DNA of 64,000 nt from Aquiflexum gelatinilyticum (lineage in GTDB: Bacteria > Bacteroidota > Bacteroidia > Cytophagales > Cyclobacteriaceae). The DNA lies in assembly GCF_024741135.1 (NCBI RefSeq), contig NZ_JANSUY010000011.1, forward strand, positions 62,001 through 126,000, in the 5' to 3' direction. The first letter of the stretch is position 1; each line of letters begins with the position of its first letter. Both the position numbers and the translations under genes were made by a program. Shown here piece after piece: positions 37,623 to 45,907 of this stretch. Below the pieces are notes generated by a model. That model saw only the letters and a program-made list of their open reading frames with translations. It had not been told where the DNA came from and made no database searches.

Positions 37623-38384
37623 ATGGCACAAATAGAATATAAAGACTTACTGGATGCTGGTGTTCATTTCGGACACTTGACGAGAAAGTGGGATCCAAGA
37701 ATGGCCCCGTATATCTTCATGGAGAAGAACGGTATCCATATCATTGACCTAAACAAAACGCTTGTTTGCCTCGAAGAAGCATCCAACGCAATCAAGCAGA
37801 TCGTACGCTCAGGAAAAAAAGTAATGTTCGTCGCTACTAAAAAGCAGGCGAAAGACTTGGTGGCTGAAGAAGCACGCAGACTCAATATGCCTTATGTCAC
37901 TGAAAGGTGGTTAGGCGGTATGCTGACCAACTTCGCTACTATACGCAAGTCGTTGAAAAAAATGTCTACCATCGATAAAATGATGAAAGAAGACGCTTAC
38001 ACCAACCTTGCGAAAAAAGAGCGTTTGATGATCACAAGACAGAGAGAGAAAATGGAAAGTGTTTTGGGAGGTATAGCTGACCTTACCAGACTTCCTGCTG
38101 CTCTTTTTGTAGTAGACATCAAAAGAGAACACATTGCGATCGCAGAAGCACAAAAGCTTGGTATCCCTGTTTTCGCTTTGGTAGATACCAACTCCAACCC
38201 AAATGAGGTGGAGTTTCCAATCCCTGCCAATGACGATGCATACAAATCCATCTCTTTGTTGATCAAAGCGTTTGGTACAGCTATCGAAGAAGGTCTTTCC
38301 GAGAGGAAAAGAGACAAAGAAGATGCTAAACTTACCGAAGAGGAAGAAGCAAAAAAAGCTGTCGACGCAGAGTCACAAGAGTAA
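37623..38384 (+). CDS. rpsB: 30S ribosomal protein S2
   Basis: A 253-residue S2. [49 protein letters not shown] and [14 protein letters not shown] are family blocks. The C-terminal Glu/Asp/Lys-rich extension is common in the phylum. A terminator-like hairpin lies between it and tsf. Confidence 0.98.
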   Translation: MAQIEYKDLLDAGVHFGHLTRKWDPRMAPYIFMEKNGIHIIDLNKTLVCLEEASNAIKQIVRSGKKVMFVATKKQAKDLVAEEARRLNMPYVTERWLGGMLTNFATIRKSLKKMSTIDKMMKEDAYTNLAKKERLMITRQREKMESVLGGIADLTRLPAALFVVDIKREHIAIAEAQKLGIPVFALVDTNSNPNEVEFPIPANDDAYKSISLLIKAFGTAIEEGLSERKRDKEDAKLTEEEEAKKAVDAESQE

Positions 38385-38406
38385 TCCACTTTGATATACT
38401 GATTAC

Positions 38407-38445
38407 AAAAATTGAACATAAGGTAGCGCCCTGTGTTCAATTTTT
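38407..38445 (+). terminator. Terminator-like hairpin between rpsB and tsf
   Basis: A perfect 12-base stem (AAAAATTGAACA at 38407-38418 with TGTTCAATTTTT at 38434-38445) encloses a 15-base loop and ends in T. It could uncouple rpsB from tsf or act as an attenuator. Confidence 0.65.
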
Positions 38446-38486
38446 TGTTTAATAAGAAATTCTTAAATAAATAAAAGACAATAACA

Positions 38487-39317
38487 ATGGCTATTACTGC
38501 ACAAGAAGTAAACAAACTGAGACAAATGACAGGTGCCGGTATGATGGACTGCAAAAAAGCCCTTACCGAAGCTGAAGGTGATTTCGAAAAAGCGATTGAC
38601 ATCCTTAGAAAAAAAGGTCAGAAAGTTTCAGCTTCAAGAGCTGACAGAGAAACCAAAGAAGGGACTATCGTCACTCATGTAAGTGCTGACGGAACTGTCG
38701 GTACTTTGCTTTCATTGACTTGCGAAACTGACTTTGTGGCCAAAAACGAAGGATTCGTAAATTTTGCAAATGAATTGTTGACTATCGCAACGAGCAATCA
38801 TTGCGCTTCAACAGCTGAAATTCTTGCTCTTCCATATGAATCAATCACTGTTCAGGACAAAATCATTGAAATGACTGGAAAAATCGGTGAAAAAATCGAA
38901 ATCTCCCACTACGAAGTCATCAAAGGTGAAACAGTAGTTCCTTACATCCACTCCAATGGCAAATTGGGCGTATTGGTTTCTTTGGTTAACACCAAAGGTG
39001 CTGACGTAGAAGAAGCAGGAAAAGACGTAGCCATGCAGATTGCAGCCATGAATCCTGTGGCAGTTGACAAAGACGGCGTAGACGCTTCTACTGTCGAAAG
39101 AGAAATCGAAATCGGTAAAGACCAAGCAAGACAAGAAGGCAAGCCTGAAGAAATGTTGGAAAAAATCGCTTTGGGTAAACTGCAGAAGTTCTACAAAGAA
39201 AGCACTTTGCTTAGCCAGGTATTCGTAAAAGACAATGCAAAAACCATTGCACAATACCTTGATGGAGTCAGCAAAGGTTTGACTGTGTCTGCTTTCAAGA
39301 GAATTACAATCGGTTAA
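38487..39317 (+). CDS. tsf: Elongation factor Ts
   Basis: A 276-residue nucleotide-exchange factor for EF-Tu. The N-terminal UBA-like domain (VNKLRQMTGAGMMDCKKALTEAEGD) and the CETDFVAKNEGFVNFAN block that contacts EF-Tu are intact, followed by MQIAAMNPVAVD. It is the last gene of the ribosomal block and ends at a palindrome and a terminator. Confidence 0.98.
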   Translation: MAITAQEVNKLRQMTGAGMMDCKKALTEAEGDFEKAIDILRKKGQKVSASRADRETKEGTIVTHVSADGTVGTLLSLTCETDFVAKNEGFVNFANELLTIATSNHCASTAEILALPYESITVQDKIIEMTGKIGEKIEISHYEVIKGETVVPYIHSNGKLGVLVSLVNTKGADVEEAGKDVAMQIAAMNPVAVDKDGVDASTVEREIEIGKDQARQEGKPEEMLEKIALGKLQKFYKESTLLSQVFVKDNAKTIAQYLDGVSKGLTVSAFKRITIG

Positions 39318-39348
39318 TTGGTTCCGATAGCTATCGGAATGGTTAATT
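39312..39348. repeat. 18-bp palindrome flanked by an 8-bp direct repeat
   Basis: TTCCGATAGCTATCGGAA (39322-39339) is a perfect palindrome. GGTTAATT occurs on both sides (39312-39319 and 39341-39348), as after insertion with target duplication. The left copy contains the tsf stop codon. Related degenerate palindromes lie near 48.0 kb. Confidence 0.7.
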
Positions 39349-39365
39349 AGTTATAAAATAATAAG

Positions 39366-39396
39366 AACCTTCGGTCAAAAGCCGAAGGTTTTTTTA
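39366..39396. terminator. Terminator between tsf and the sulfatase gene
   Basis: AACCTTCGG (39366-39374) pairs with CCGAAGGTT (39382-39390), followed by a T-run. It can serve both convergent genes. Confidence 0.88.
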
Positions 39397-40845
39397 TTCA
39401 AACAACTTAAAAACAGGATTGGGAACATGTGTCGACTCAAAAAGCTTGGCCATTTCTTTGACCAATTCAGGATTAGAAGTTGCCACATTTCGGGATTCTG
39501 AGGGATCATCTTTAAGGTTATACAGTTCAATGGGAGCATTCCTGTCTTTTTTGACATTTAGCCTGACTGCTTTCCAGTCTCCTTTTCGGATGGCCTGCCT
39601 TCCTCCCAATTCTACAAATTCCCAATAGAGGTATTCATGCTGCATTTGTTCTGACTCGCCTTTTAAGGTGGGAACAAATGAAATCCCGTCAATTTTGCTT
39701 TCGACTTTTTCCCCTACGATCTCAGCAAAAGTGGGTAAGAAATCCCAAAAAGCTGAAACGTGGTCAGTCTGTGATCCAGGTTTAGTTTTTCCCGGCCATT
39801 TCACAATCAGTGAAGTCCGGATTCCTCCTTCATACAAATCTCTTTTATAACCTCTTCTCCCTGCATTGCTTTGGAAAAAATCCGGGTCGTTGCCGCCTTC
39901 CTGATGTGGTCCGTTGTCTGAAGCAAAAATGATGATGGTGTTTTCGGTCAATCCGAGTTCTTCGAGTTTTTGGATTATCTCTCCGACTTGCCTGTCCAAT
40001 TGCTCCACCATGGAAGCGTAAACCGCTCGGGGATATTCCACTGACTGATATCCGGGAATAATGATATCCGGACCATAGTCATGTCCTTTGGGAGCGAGAT
40101 ACGGTTTTTCCTCCCCAAACTTCTCTCTATACTTTTTCAATAATACAGTGTCTGATGTCGCCAACTCGGCATGTGGCGTCACCATAGGCACGAACATAAA
40201 GAATGGCTTGTCTTTATTGTTTTCGATAAATTTTAAGGATTCTTGATGGATGACTTCGGGAGCATAGGTGGTTTTGTTGGTCCAGTCATTTCCTTCTAGC
40301 ATCACCTTTTGATTGTTGTCCCAAAGGTATTCAGGATAGTAGCGGTGCGCATAGCGTTGACAATTGTACCCAAAGAACTTGTCGAAACCTTGATTGTTGG
40401 GATCACCCGAGGTCCCAATAAAACCCAATCCCCACTTGCCAAATGCTCCGGTGGCGTAGCCAGCCTTTTTCATCATTTTTGGAATGGTCATGATGCTATC
40501 AGGCATCGGATATTGCCCTTCAGGTTGTACTTCAAAATTCCCCCTGATCGGTGTATGCCCAGTATGCAAGCCTGTCATCAAAGCTGACCGCGATGGTGCA
40601 CAAACCGTCGTACCTGTATAGTGGTTGGTAAATAGCATTCCTTCTCCTGCCAGCTTATCGATATTTGGGGTTTCGATTTTAGTTTGCCCTGTTACACCCA
40701 AGTCTCCATAGCCAAGGTCATCTGCGAGAATAAAAATGATGTTGGGTTTCGCGGATTCTGTTTCCTCATTGGATTTTTCTTTGCTTTGTCCACAAGAAAT
40801 CAACCCAATGATCAGAAAAAAGAAAAGGAAGAATTGGAGTTTCAT
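39394..40845 (-). CDS. Sulfatase, lipoprotein
   Basis: A 483-residue arylsulfatase-type hydrolase removing sulfate esters, probably from glycans. A lipobox (GLISC, Cys18) makes it a likely membrane-anchored lipoprotein. Metal ligands DD (42-43) and the formylglycine motif CAPSR (Cys82) in TVCAPSRSALMTG are intact, followed by IFASDNGPHQEGG. The Cys must be converted to formylglycine by a maturase coded outside this window. It is a single gene with its own terminator. The natural substrate is unknown. Confidence 0.93.
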   Translation of the reverse strand: MKLQFFLFFFLIIGLISCGQSKEKSNEETESAKPNIIFILADDLGYGDLGVTGQTKIETPNIDKLAGEGMLFTNHYTGTTVCAPSRSALMTGLHTGHTPIRGNFEVQPEGQYPMPDSIMTIPKMMKKAGYATGAFGKWGLGFIGTSGDPNNQGFDKFFGYNCQRYAHRYYPEYLWDNNQKVMLEGNDWTNKTTYAPEVIHQESLKFIENNKDKPFFMFVPMVTPHAELATSDTVLLKKYREKFGEEKPYLAPKGHDYGPDIIIPGYQSVEYPRAVYASMVEQLDRQVGEIIQKLEELGLTENTIIIFASDNGPHQEGGNDPDFFQSNAGRRGYKRDLYEGGIRTSLIVKWPGKTKPGSQTDHVSAFWDFLPTFAEIVGEKVESKIDGISFVPTLKGESEQMQHEYLYWEFVELGGRQAIRKGDWKAVRLNVKKDRNAPIELYNLKDDPSESRNVATSNPELVKEMAKLFESTHVPNPVFKLFE

Positions 40846-40898
40846 AATTCAGGCTTAGTTCGGGAAAATTAAAATTATGGAAATAAAGTCACCATTCC

Positions 40899-41513
40899 TT
40901 AACGCTTCAAATTTTTCATCTGCTCAGCATTTTCAATGATGACTTCATTGTACATCAGCGTCCAGCCCATGGATTTGGTAAGGACATAGATATTGACCAA
41001 CTCGCTCATCAATCTCTTTTGTGCATTGTCTTTGAGACCTGAGGATTCTATTTTCTTGCGGAATTGGGCGGTCACACTGTTCTTGATTTTATTGTAATCC
41101 TTGGCTTCAAACTTATTGAAGTAATCCTGCGTCACGTCGTAATATTCGATTTCAGGGTAGATATTGATGACGGGTTCCGGAATTTTGGTGATTACCACCG
41201 TTTTGTTTTCTTCATCAATCCTTGTCTCCAACTGCCTCAGGTCATATTCAACTGTCGCTTTGGCGTTTGCTACAACCAAGGCTTTTTTGTCCGAAGTGAC
41301 GATATCCAAAAAAAGATTCTGTGAATTTTTGAAAGTAAATACCTGTGAAAAATACCCCTCTGTCACAATCAATTTTCCAACATTTTGGATTTGTTGCTGA
41401 ATCATGGCCGAGTTGGCTCGGATCTCGTCTTTGTTTTCCCTTTTCCCTACAAAATACCAAATGCTTCCAAGTACCAAAAGTGCCGCAATAAAGCCGAAAA
41501 TAAACCTGTTCAT
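40899..41513 (-). CDS. DUF4230 membrane-anchored protein
   Basis: A 204-residue protein with one N-terminal helix (about 4-22) and a mostly beta/alpha outer part, matching the DUF4230 family of unknown function. Conserved parts include a TEGYFSQVFTFKNSQNLF stretch and a C-terminal helical domain. The ATG at 41513 is preferred over an upstream TTG. Not visibly linked to its neighbours. Confidence 0.78.
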   Translation of the reverse strand: MNRFIFGFIAALLVLGSIWYFVGKRENKDEIRANSAMIQQQIQNVGKLIVTEGYFSQVFTFKNSQNLFLDIVTSDKKALVVANAKATVEYDLRQLETRIDEENKTVVITKIPEPVINIYPEIEYYDVTQDYFNKFEAKDYNKIKNSVTAQFRKKIESSGLKDNAQKRLMSELVNIYVLTKSMGWTLMYNEVIIENAEQMKNLKR

Positions 41514-41580
41514 GATCAAAGATTTTGCTTAAAGTTGGGGAAAATTAAGTGCGTTTACAAAGAAATTTGGAGGATCTAAA

Positions 41581-42276
41581 TCAAATAGATTTCAAGAAAT
41601 GGATCAGTTCAACAGGTTTATTTGATTCCAGAATCCTGCAGGACCAAAACTCACGCTTTGACTTCTGAAATGTCCAAGTCCTTTCTCTTTCTCCCATAAG
41701 ATTTATCCTTTTCACCAAAGTAATCTTATCAATCCAACCCACAAAAAACAAGTCCGCTTGGTATCGCTTGGCACAAAAAGCATCATACAGGTATTTAGGA
41801 TCTTTAAGGCCCAAATCAACCTTCAAAGCCTTTAACCAATCGTCTTTTGCTTTTCTTCTTTGGTTGAAAAAAACCTGCAAGTGAATATCCCCTCTAAGGT
41901 TTTCGATTTTCTCTTCCCTTCTGATCAGTTTGATATCTCGGTTGAGAAGGGCATTTTTGACCGTTTGGTCCGCATTGGGAACCAAGGAAGTCTTGAGTTC
42001 AATATTTTGGCCTTTATATACAAAGTCTATGTCTACCTGATCGACCTCCAATTTGAGATTCGTCCTTTCAACTTCAATCCCATTTTCTTTGAGCCATTTC
42101 TGGATCGCAAATTCGCCCAAATACCCTCTGATCATGCAATCAAATTGGATGTTTGGATGACGGAATCGGAGATTGTCCAATTCCGAGATACTTGTATTTT
42201 CAATTGCTTTTTGGATCGATTCGAGGATTTCTGATTCGGTCAGAGGAAGGTGAAGGATATGCTCGAAACTGACCAT
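41581..42276 (-). CDS. Putative restriction endonuclease (PD-(D/E)XK), partner of the methyltransferase
   Basis: A 231-residue protein with a nuclease-like active site: Glu55 in an early helix (GEFAIQKWL), then Asp82/Asp84 and Glu93-Leu-Lys95 in VDIDFVYKGQNIELKTSL, the PD-(D/E)XK pattern. It starts nine bases after the methyltransferase stop, so the two form a compact R-M unit with the methyltransferase first. No HNH, helicase or specificity domain is seen, which argues against type I or III. I do not recognise a named family; recognition site and cut type are unknown. Confidence 0.7.
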   Translation of the reverse strand: MVSFEHILHLPLTESEILESIQKAIENTSISELDNLRFRHPNIQFDCMIRGYLGEFAIQKWLKENGIEVERTNLKLEVDQVDIDFVYKGQNIELKTSLVPNADQTVKNALLNRDIKLIRREEKIENLRGDIHLQVFFNQRRKAKDDWLKALKVDLGLKDPKYLYDAFCAKRYQADLFFVGWIDKITLVKRINLMGERERTWTFQKSKREFWSCRILESNKPVELIHFLKSI

Positions 42277-42285
42277 TCTGTTTTC

Positions 42286-43668
42286 TCAAGATTCAAAAAT
42301 GTGACTTTCTTCCTGATGGTTTTCTTTTGCGTTCTCCAAAAATCCGGTTTTAAAATATTTAAGATTCTGTGCAATCGGAGCATGAAGTTTTTTGGGTCCC
42401 TGATAGCCTTGGATCACCTTAGAAACACGTGTATAGGTCACTTCTTCGCAGATGTTGTTCTCATTGTTGGTACAGAGGATAAACTGTCTTTTGCCGCTAT
42501 CCGCTTCGTTTGCCTTCAAAACTGCATGCCCGGTCGTCCCCGATCCTGCAAAAAAGTCCAGCACGGTGATTTCTTTGGATTCAAACAAATCGATACAAAA
42601 CCTGATCAAGCCTATCGGTTTGGGGAATTTGAAAATACTTTGCTCCACCACTTCATTCAGTTCTTGACTTCCTTCCGAATTCAAAAACTGGATCAAAGCG
42701 CGATAAGGAAGCTGTCGGTCCCGCCTTCGGTTGAGGTTGTCGACAAACTGATATTGTTTGATATAGACTTTCCATTGCTTGTTGGTTTTTTTGAATACGA
42801 TAAAATCGTTTTCAATTCCCCATTTCAATTTGTCCTGATTCCACCTCCAAGTGTTGGGCTTCCCAAATTTTCCTCCGGAACGCATCTCTGTCCCATCAGG
42901 CGCGGTAATCACATAATCCATGCTTTCACTATAGGAACCTCGGTAATCCAAATCACGGAGGTAATATTTCCCCCTAAACTCCACATGTGCGTCCGAAAGC
43001 CTATACTTCTTGTCACTTTCCACATCGAGCTTCTCCTTCGCAAACTTCAATTCGGCTTTGTTTTTTGCAAAGCAAAGCATGTAGTCAAACTCCACTGCGA
43101 CCTGACCGCTGTCATGTCCGGAACCTGCTTTATTTTTTCTGACAAATTGGGCTATAAAATTTTCCTCTCCAAAAATCTCCTGACAGAGCAACTTCAGCTG
43201 TGCAATCTCATTGTCATCGATGGAAATAAAAATCGCACCGGAGCTTTTCAAAAGATTTTTAGCTAGGTTCAGCCGCTTCCACATAAAGGACAGCCACTTG
43301 CTGTGTCGATAACCGTCATTGATGTCCACATAGCGGTCATTGTAGAGAAACTCGTTTTCTTTACCGGTGTTGTAAGGAGGATCTATGTAAATGAGGTCAA
43401 TTTTGCCCTGATGGGTCTGATTTAAAACTGTGAGTGAGTGAAAATTGTCGCCTTCGATCAGCAGATGGGTAGGTTGACCGGCACTGTTGAAAATCTCCCT
43501 GTCTTGGATTTCCCGCAATACCGGAACTTTATCCTGAATTTCAGCAACCACTTTTTCAGGTTCCTTTTCTTCCTCCCATACCAATCCATACTTCCTGCTT
43601 CTGTCCAAGTGGTGGATCATCTCAAGAAGTTGTTCTTTGGAAAGGTTACTGTAATCGGATTTGCTCAT
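42286..43668 (-). CDS. DNA methyltransferase, beta class (DPPY, N4/N6)
   Basis: A 460-residue SAM-dependent methyltransferase. The catalytic motif DPPY (Asp96-Tyr99) precedes the SAM motif FAGSGTTGHAV (about 373-383), the beta-class order shared with type III Mod subunits and several type II enzymes. Between them is a long region (about 150-360) that likely recognises DNA. The first 60 residues are charged and helical. It probably protects the host against the nuclease coded just downstream. DPPY suggests N6-adenine methylation. Confidence 0.9.
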   Translation of the reverse strand: MSKSDYSNLSKEQLLEMIHHLDRSRKYGLVWEEEKEPEKVVAEIQDKVPVLREIQDREIFNSAGQPTHLLIEGDNFHSLTVLNQTHQGKIDLIYIDPPYNTGKENEFLYNDRYVDINDGYRHSKWLSFMWKRLNLAKNLLKSSGAIFISIDDNEIAQLKLLCQEIFGEENFIAQFVRKNKAGSGHDSGQVAVEFDYMLCFAKNKAELKFAKEKLDVESDKKYRLSDAHVEFRGKYYLRDLDYRGSYSESMDYVITAPDGTEMRSGGKFGKPNTWRWNQDKLKWGIENDFIVFKKTNKQWKVYIKQYQFVDNLNRRRDRQLPYRALIQFLNSEGSQELNEVVEQSIFKFPKPIGLIRFCIDLFESKEITVLDFFAGSGTTGHAVLKANEADSGKRQFILCTNNENNICEEVTYTRVSKVIQGYQGPKKLHAPIAQNLKYFKTGFLENAKENHQEESHIFES

Positions 43669-43954
43669 TCAGATTGTTTTCTAAATTGAAACACTAAAAA
43701 TACAATTAATTCCCAAAAGCACTTGGTGTAGATTAAAAATAGCCGTTATCCCTTGGGATTACTAAAAAATGCATGGTTTTTGCAACCTAGGTAAAAGTTA
43801 ATTATTTGAGGAAAAGATTGGGTTTAACCAATTTCGCCCGGAAATATTTTCAGTCCTTAACAAAACATTGGGTAACATGAATTGTAACTGTTTTGTGATT
43901 AAATTAGTGATTGTTAAACCGCCGTCTAAAACAGACTGCATAAATATAAAAGTC

Positions 43955-44185
43955 ATGTCACTGCTATTGAATTCAATATTTAGAATCGCCAAAAAAAGCC
44001 TCAAAACCGTTGAGCCTGCCGTGATGCTATTTTCAGGTACATACCTGTTGACACAGGGCATTCAAAATAAAAATCTTCCGATGGGTCTTGCCGGAGGAAT
44101 GCTTGTCTTTCGAGGAGGTTTAGACTTGGGCAAAGTCATTGAAGAAAGTGATTTGAAAGAATTAGAGGTGGAAAAAATCAAATAG
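43955..44185 (+). CDS. Small membrane protein, 76 aa
   Basis: A short protein starting MSLLLNSIFRIAKKSLKTVEP, with two hydrophobic stretches (VMLFSGTYLLTQG and MGLAGGMLVFRGG) separated by a short turn, and an acidic tail. It loosely resembles the YgaP/DUF2892-type two-helix membrane domain, without proof. The frame extends 29 codons upstream without a hydrophobic or family signal. It stands alone between minus-strand genes. Codon use looks normal. Confidence 0.55.
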   Translation: MSLLLNSIFRIAKKSLKTVEPAVMLFSGTYLLTQGIQNKNLPMGLAGGMLVFRGGLDLGKVIEESDLKELEVEKIK

Positions 44186-44278
44186 TCCATACGTTCCATA
44201 TCGATCTGTAGTCCACTTTGACTGACTTCGACCCTTCAAACCCAGTCTCTGATGTTTCTCTCAAGAAACAACAGGTTC

Positions 44279-44366
44279 ATTATTTTGAGTAAAATAATCT
44301 CCCGCATCTATCTCGAATTCATTGAATCTTTCTTTTATGAAACCGATGCAGCTGCGGGAGTTTTTT
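44279..44366 (+). ncRNA. Structured intergenic segment, terminator or small RNA candidate
   Basis: Two consecutive inverted repeats: ATTATTTT/AAAATAAT (44279-44286, 44291-44298) around GAGT, then CTCCCGCA (44299-44306) with TGCGGGAG (44353-44360) around a 46-base loop, ending in six T. The end looks like a terminator for the small membrane gene; the long loop is unusual for that. Confidence 0.4.
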
Positions 44367-44395
44367 ATGTGTAATAACTTTTTGGTGTCAAAAAC

Positions 44396-45724
44396 TCATT
44401 TTCCAAACTTTCCAAAAATCCAGTCGTCAGCTTTTTTACCTTGCTCAGGATAAGTCCAATGCCCGGTCTCAGGAACCACAAAAACATCTTTTGAGGCTTT
44501 AATTTCATTGAATGCTGAATAGTAGGAAGTAGGTGGGCAAGTGTCATCATTGTATCCCCAAGTGTAAAATCCGGGGGTTTTGAGAATCCTTGCAAAATTG
44601 ACCACATCATAATAACCGATGGTTTCGATGACTTCGGGCTTGTTGAATTTCTGTAAATTATTACCGGCAAAAACATGGGGCCAACCTCCTGCCCTTCCTT
44701 CGAGATATCCTGTCATGTCACTCATGGCCGGATACATGGCAGTGAGGTATTTGATCCGAGGATCCAAGGCCGCTGTAATGATCGACAACGCGCCACCCTG
44801 ACTTCCGCCTTGGATGCCTAGATTTTTGCCGTCATACTCGGGTAGGGAAACCAAAAAGTCAACCGCACGGATACATCCCAAATAAACCCTCTTGTAATAG
44901 TAAAGGTCTTTGTCCCAAATATTAAAAGTCGGATAACCATTCAGAGCCGCAGAACCAAGGTTGTTGTATACTTCCTGATTCATGTCAATCGGGATTCCGT
45001 GGATACCGATCTGCAAGGTAATCGCCCCACGGACAGATTTGTTGGCGTCACCGAAGTAAGGCCTGATACCTGCACCGGGGACCAACAAAATAGCAGGATA
45101 TTTAGCGCCGCCTTTGGGTACAGACAAGACGCCATAAATTCGGCTATTTCGCACATTTTGAAAATTGACATGATATACATCCACTTGGTCTGTGCTTCTT
45201 TCAGGTTGGTGGACCATCTTGGCATCCATCGGGATTTTGGCAAGTTCAGCTTTTCCTGTGTTCCAAAACTCTTCAAAATCCTTTGGCATTTTGACGGTAG
45301 GTTTGATTTTATCAGGCTCAAATCCTGCGGTTCCGATACCCCGATATTCTTTTCCGTCTATGGTTGCAAAAACCTCACACCTGAGGAATCCGGGATTTTT
45401 CATAGTGAATTTTTCGATGGTTGCCTTTCCATCTTTCAGTTTCAAGGAGCCTTCTTTGATCGGTTCCATTTTTTCTTCTTTGACTACATAGCGGACATTC
45501 TCGACAGCTACAGGTCGGCCTGATTGGGTGACAGAAACAGAAAATTCCACGTTCTGACCTGTTTTATAGGTCCAATCTTCCCTGTCCGGGACGACAGAGA
45601 TTTCGAGGAATTGCCTTGGGATCTGGGAAAAAGATTCAAAAGAAATGCTAAAGCAAAGCAGAAGCAGCATCCCAAAATGGAAATGCAGGTTTGGTTTGAA
45701 AGTTGATTTTTGATTCATGGTCAT
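44396..45724 (-). CDS. Acetylxylan esterase/cephalosporin-C deacetylase-like hydrolase
   Basis: About 442 residues. A secreted alpha/beta hydrolase of the AXE1 family, removing acetyl groups from xylan or small sugars. A signal peptide follows the start (LLLLCFSISFESFSQ). An N-terminal beta-sandwich-like part (about 30-140) precedes the catalytic domain. The nucleophile elbow is QGGSQGGALS, and a late ETGHWTYPEQ supplies the His. Start codons at 45724 or 45718 are both possible; the longer frame from 45826 would put the signal peptide internally. Confidence 0.87.
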   Translation of the reverse strand: MTMNQKSTFKPNLHFHFGMLLLLCFSISFESFSQIPRQFLEISVVPDREDWTYKTGQNVEFSVSVTQSGRPVAVENVRYVVKEEKMEPIKEGSLKLKDGKATIEKFTMKNPGFLRCEVFATIDGKEYRGIGTAGFEPDKIKPTVKMPKDFEEFWNTGKAELAKIPMDAKMVHQPERSTDQVDVYHVNFQNVRNSRIYGVLSVPKGGAKYPAILLVPGAGIRPYFGDANKSVRGAITLQIGIHGIPIDMNQEVYNNLGSAALNGYPTFNIWDKDLYYYKRVYLGCIRAVDFLVSLPEYDGKNLGIQGGSQGGALSIITAALDPRIKYLTAMYPAMSDMTGYLEGRAGGWPHVFAGNNLQKFNKPEVIETIGYYDVVNFARILKTPGFYTWGYNDDTCPPTSYYSAFNEIKASKDVFVVPETGHWTYPEQGKKADDWIFGKFGK

Positions 45725-45907
45725 TTTGGTTTGTCGCTTGAATATACTTTGAAATCTGCAATTATTATGAGCAATTAGAATCCTGTACCTTCCTTCTTTT
45801 TTTGAATCTCCGTTTACACATTTCATTCTAGGCTATTAAAAAGGAATGATTTACCTTATATTCAATTTCCATAATAACACTATCATCCACCAGCCAAACT
45901 CCCCCTT

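Noticed and set aside
42286-43668. Type III restriction Mod subunit
   Set aside because: The methyltransferase looks Mod-like, but no Res helicase is adjacent and the neighbour carries its own PD-(D/E)XK-like site.
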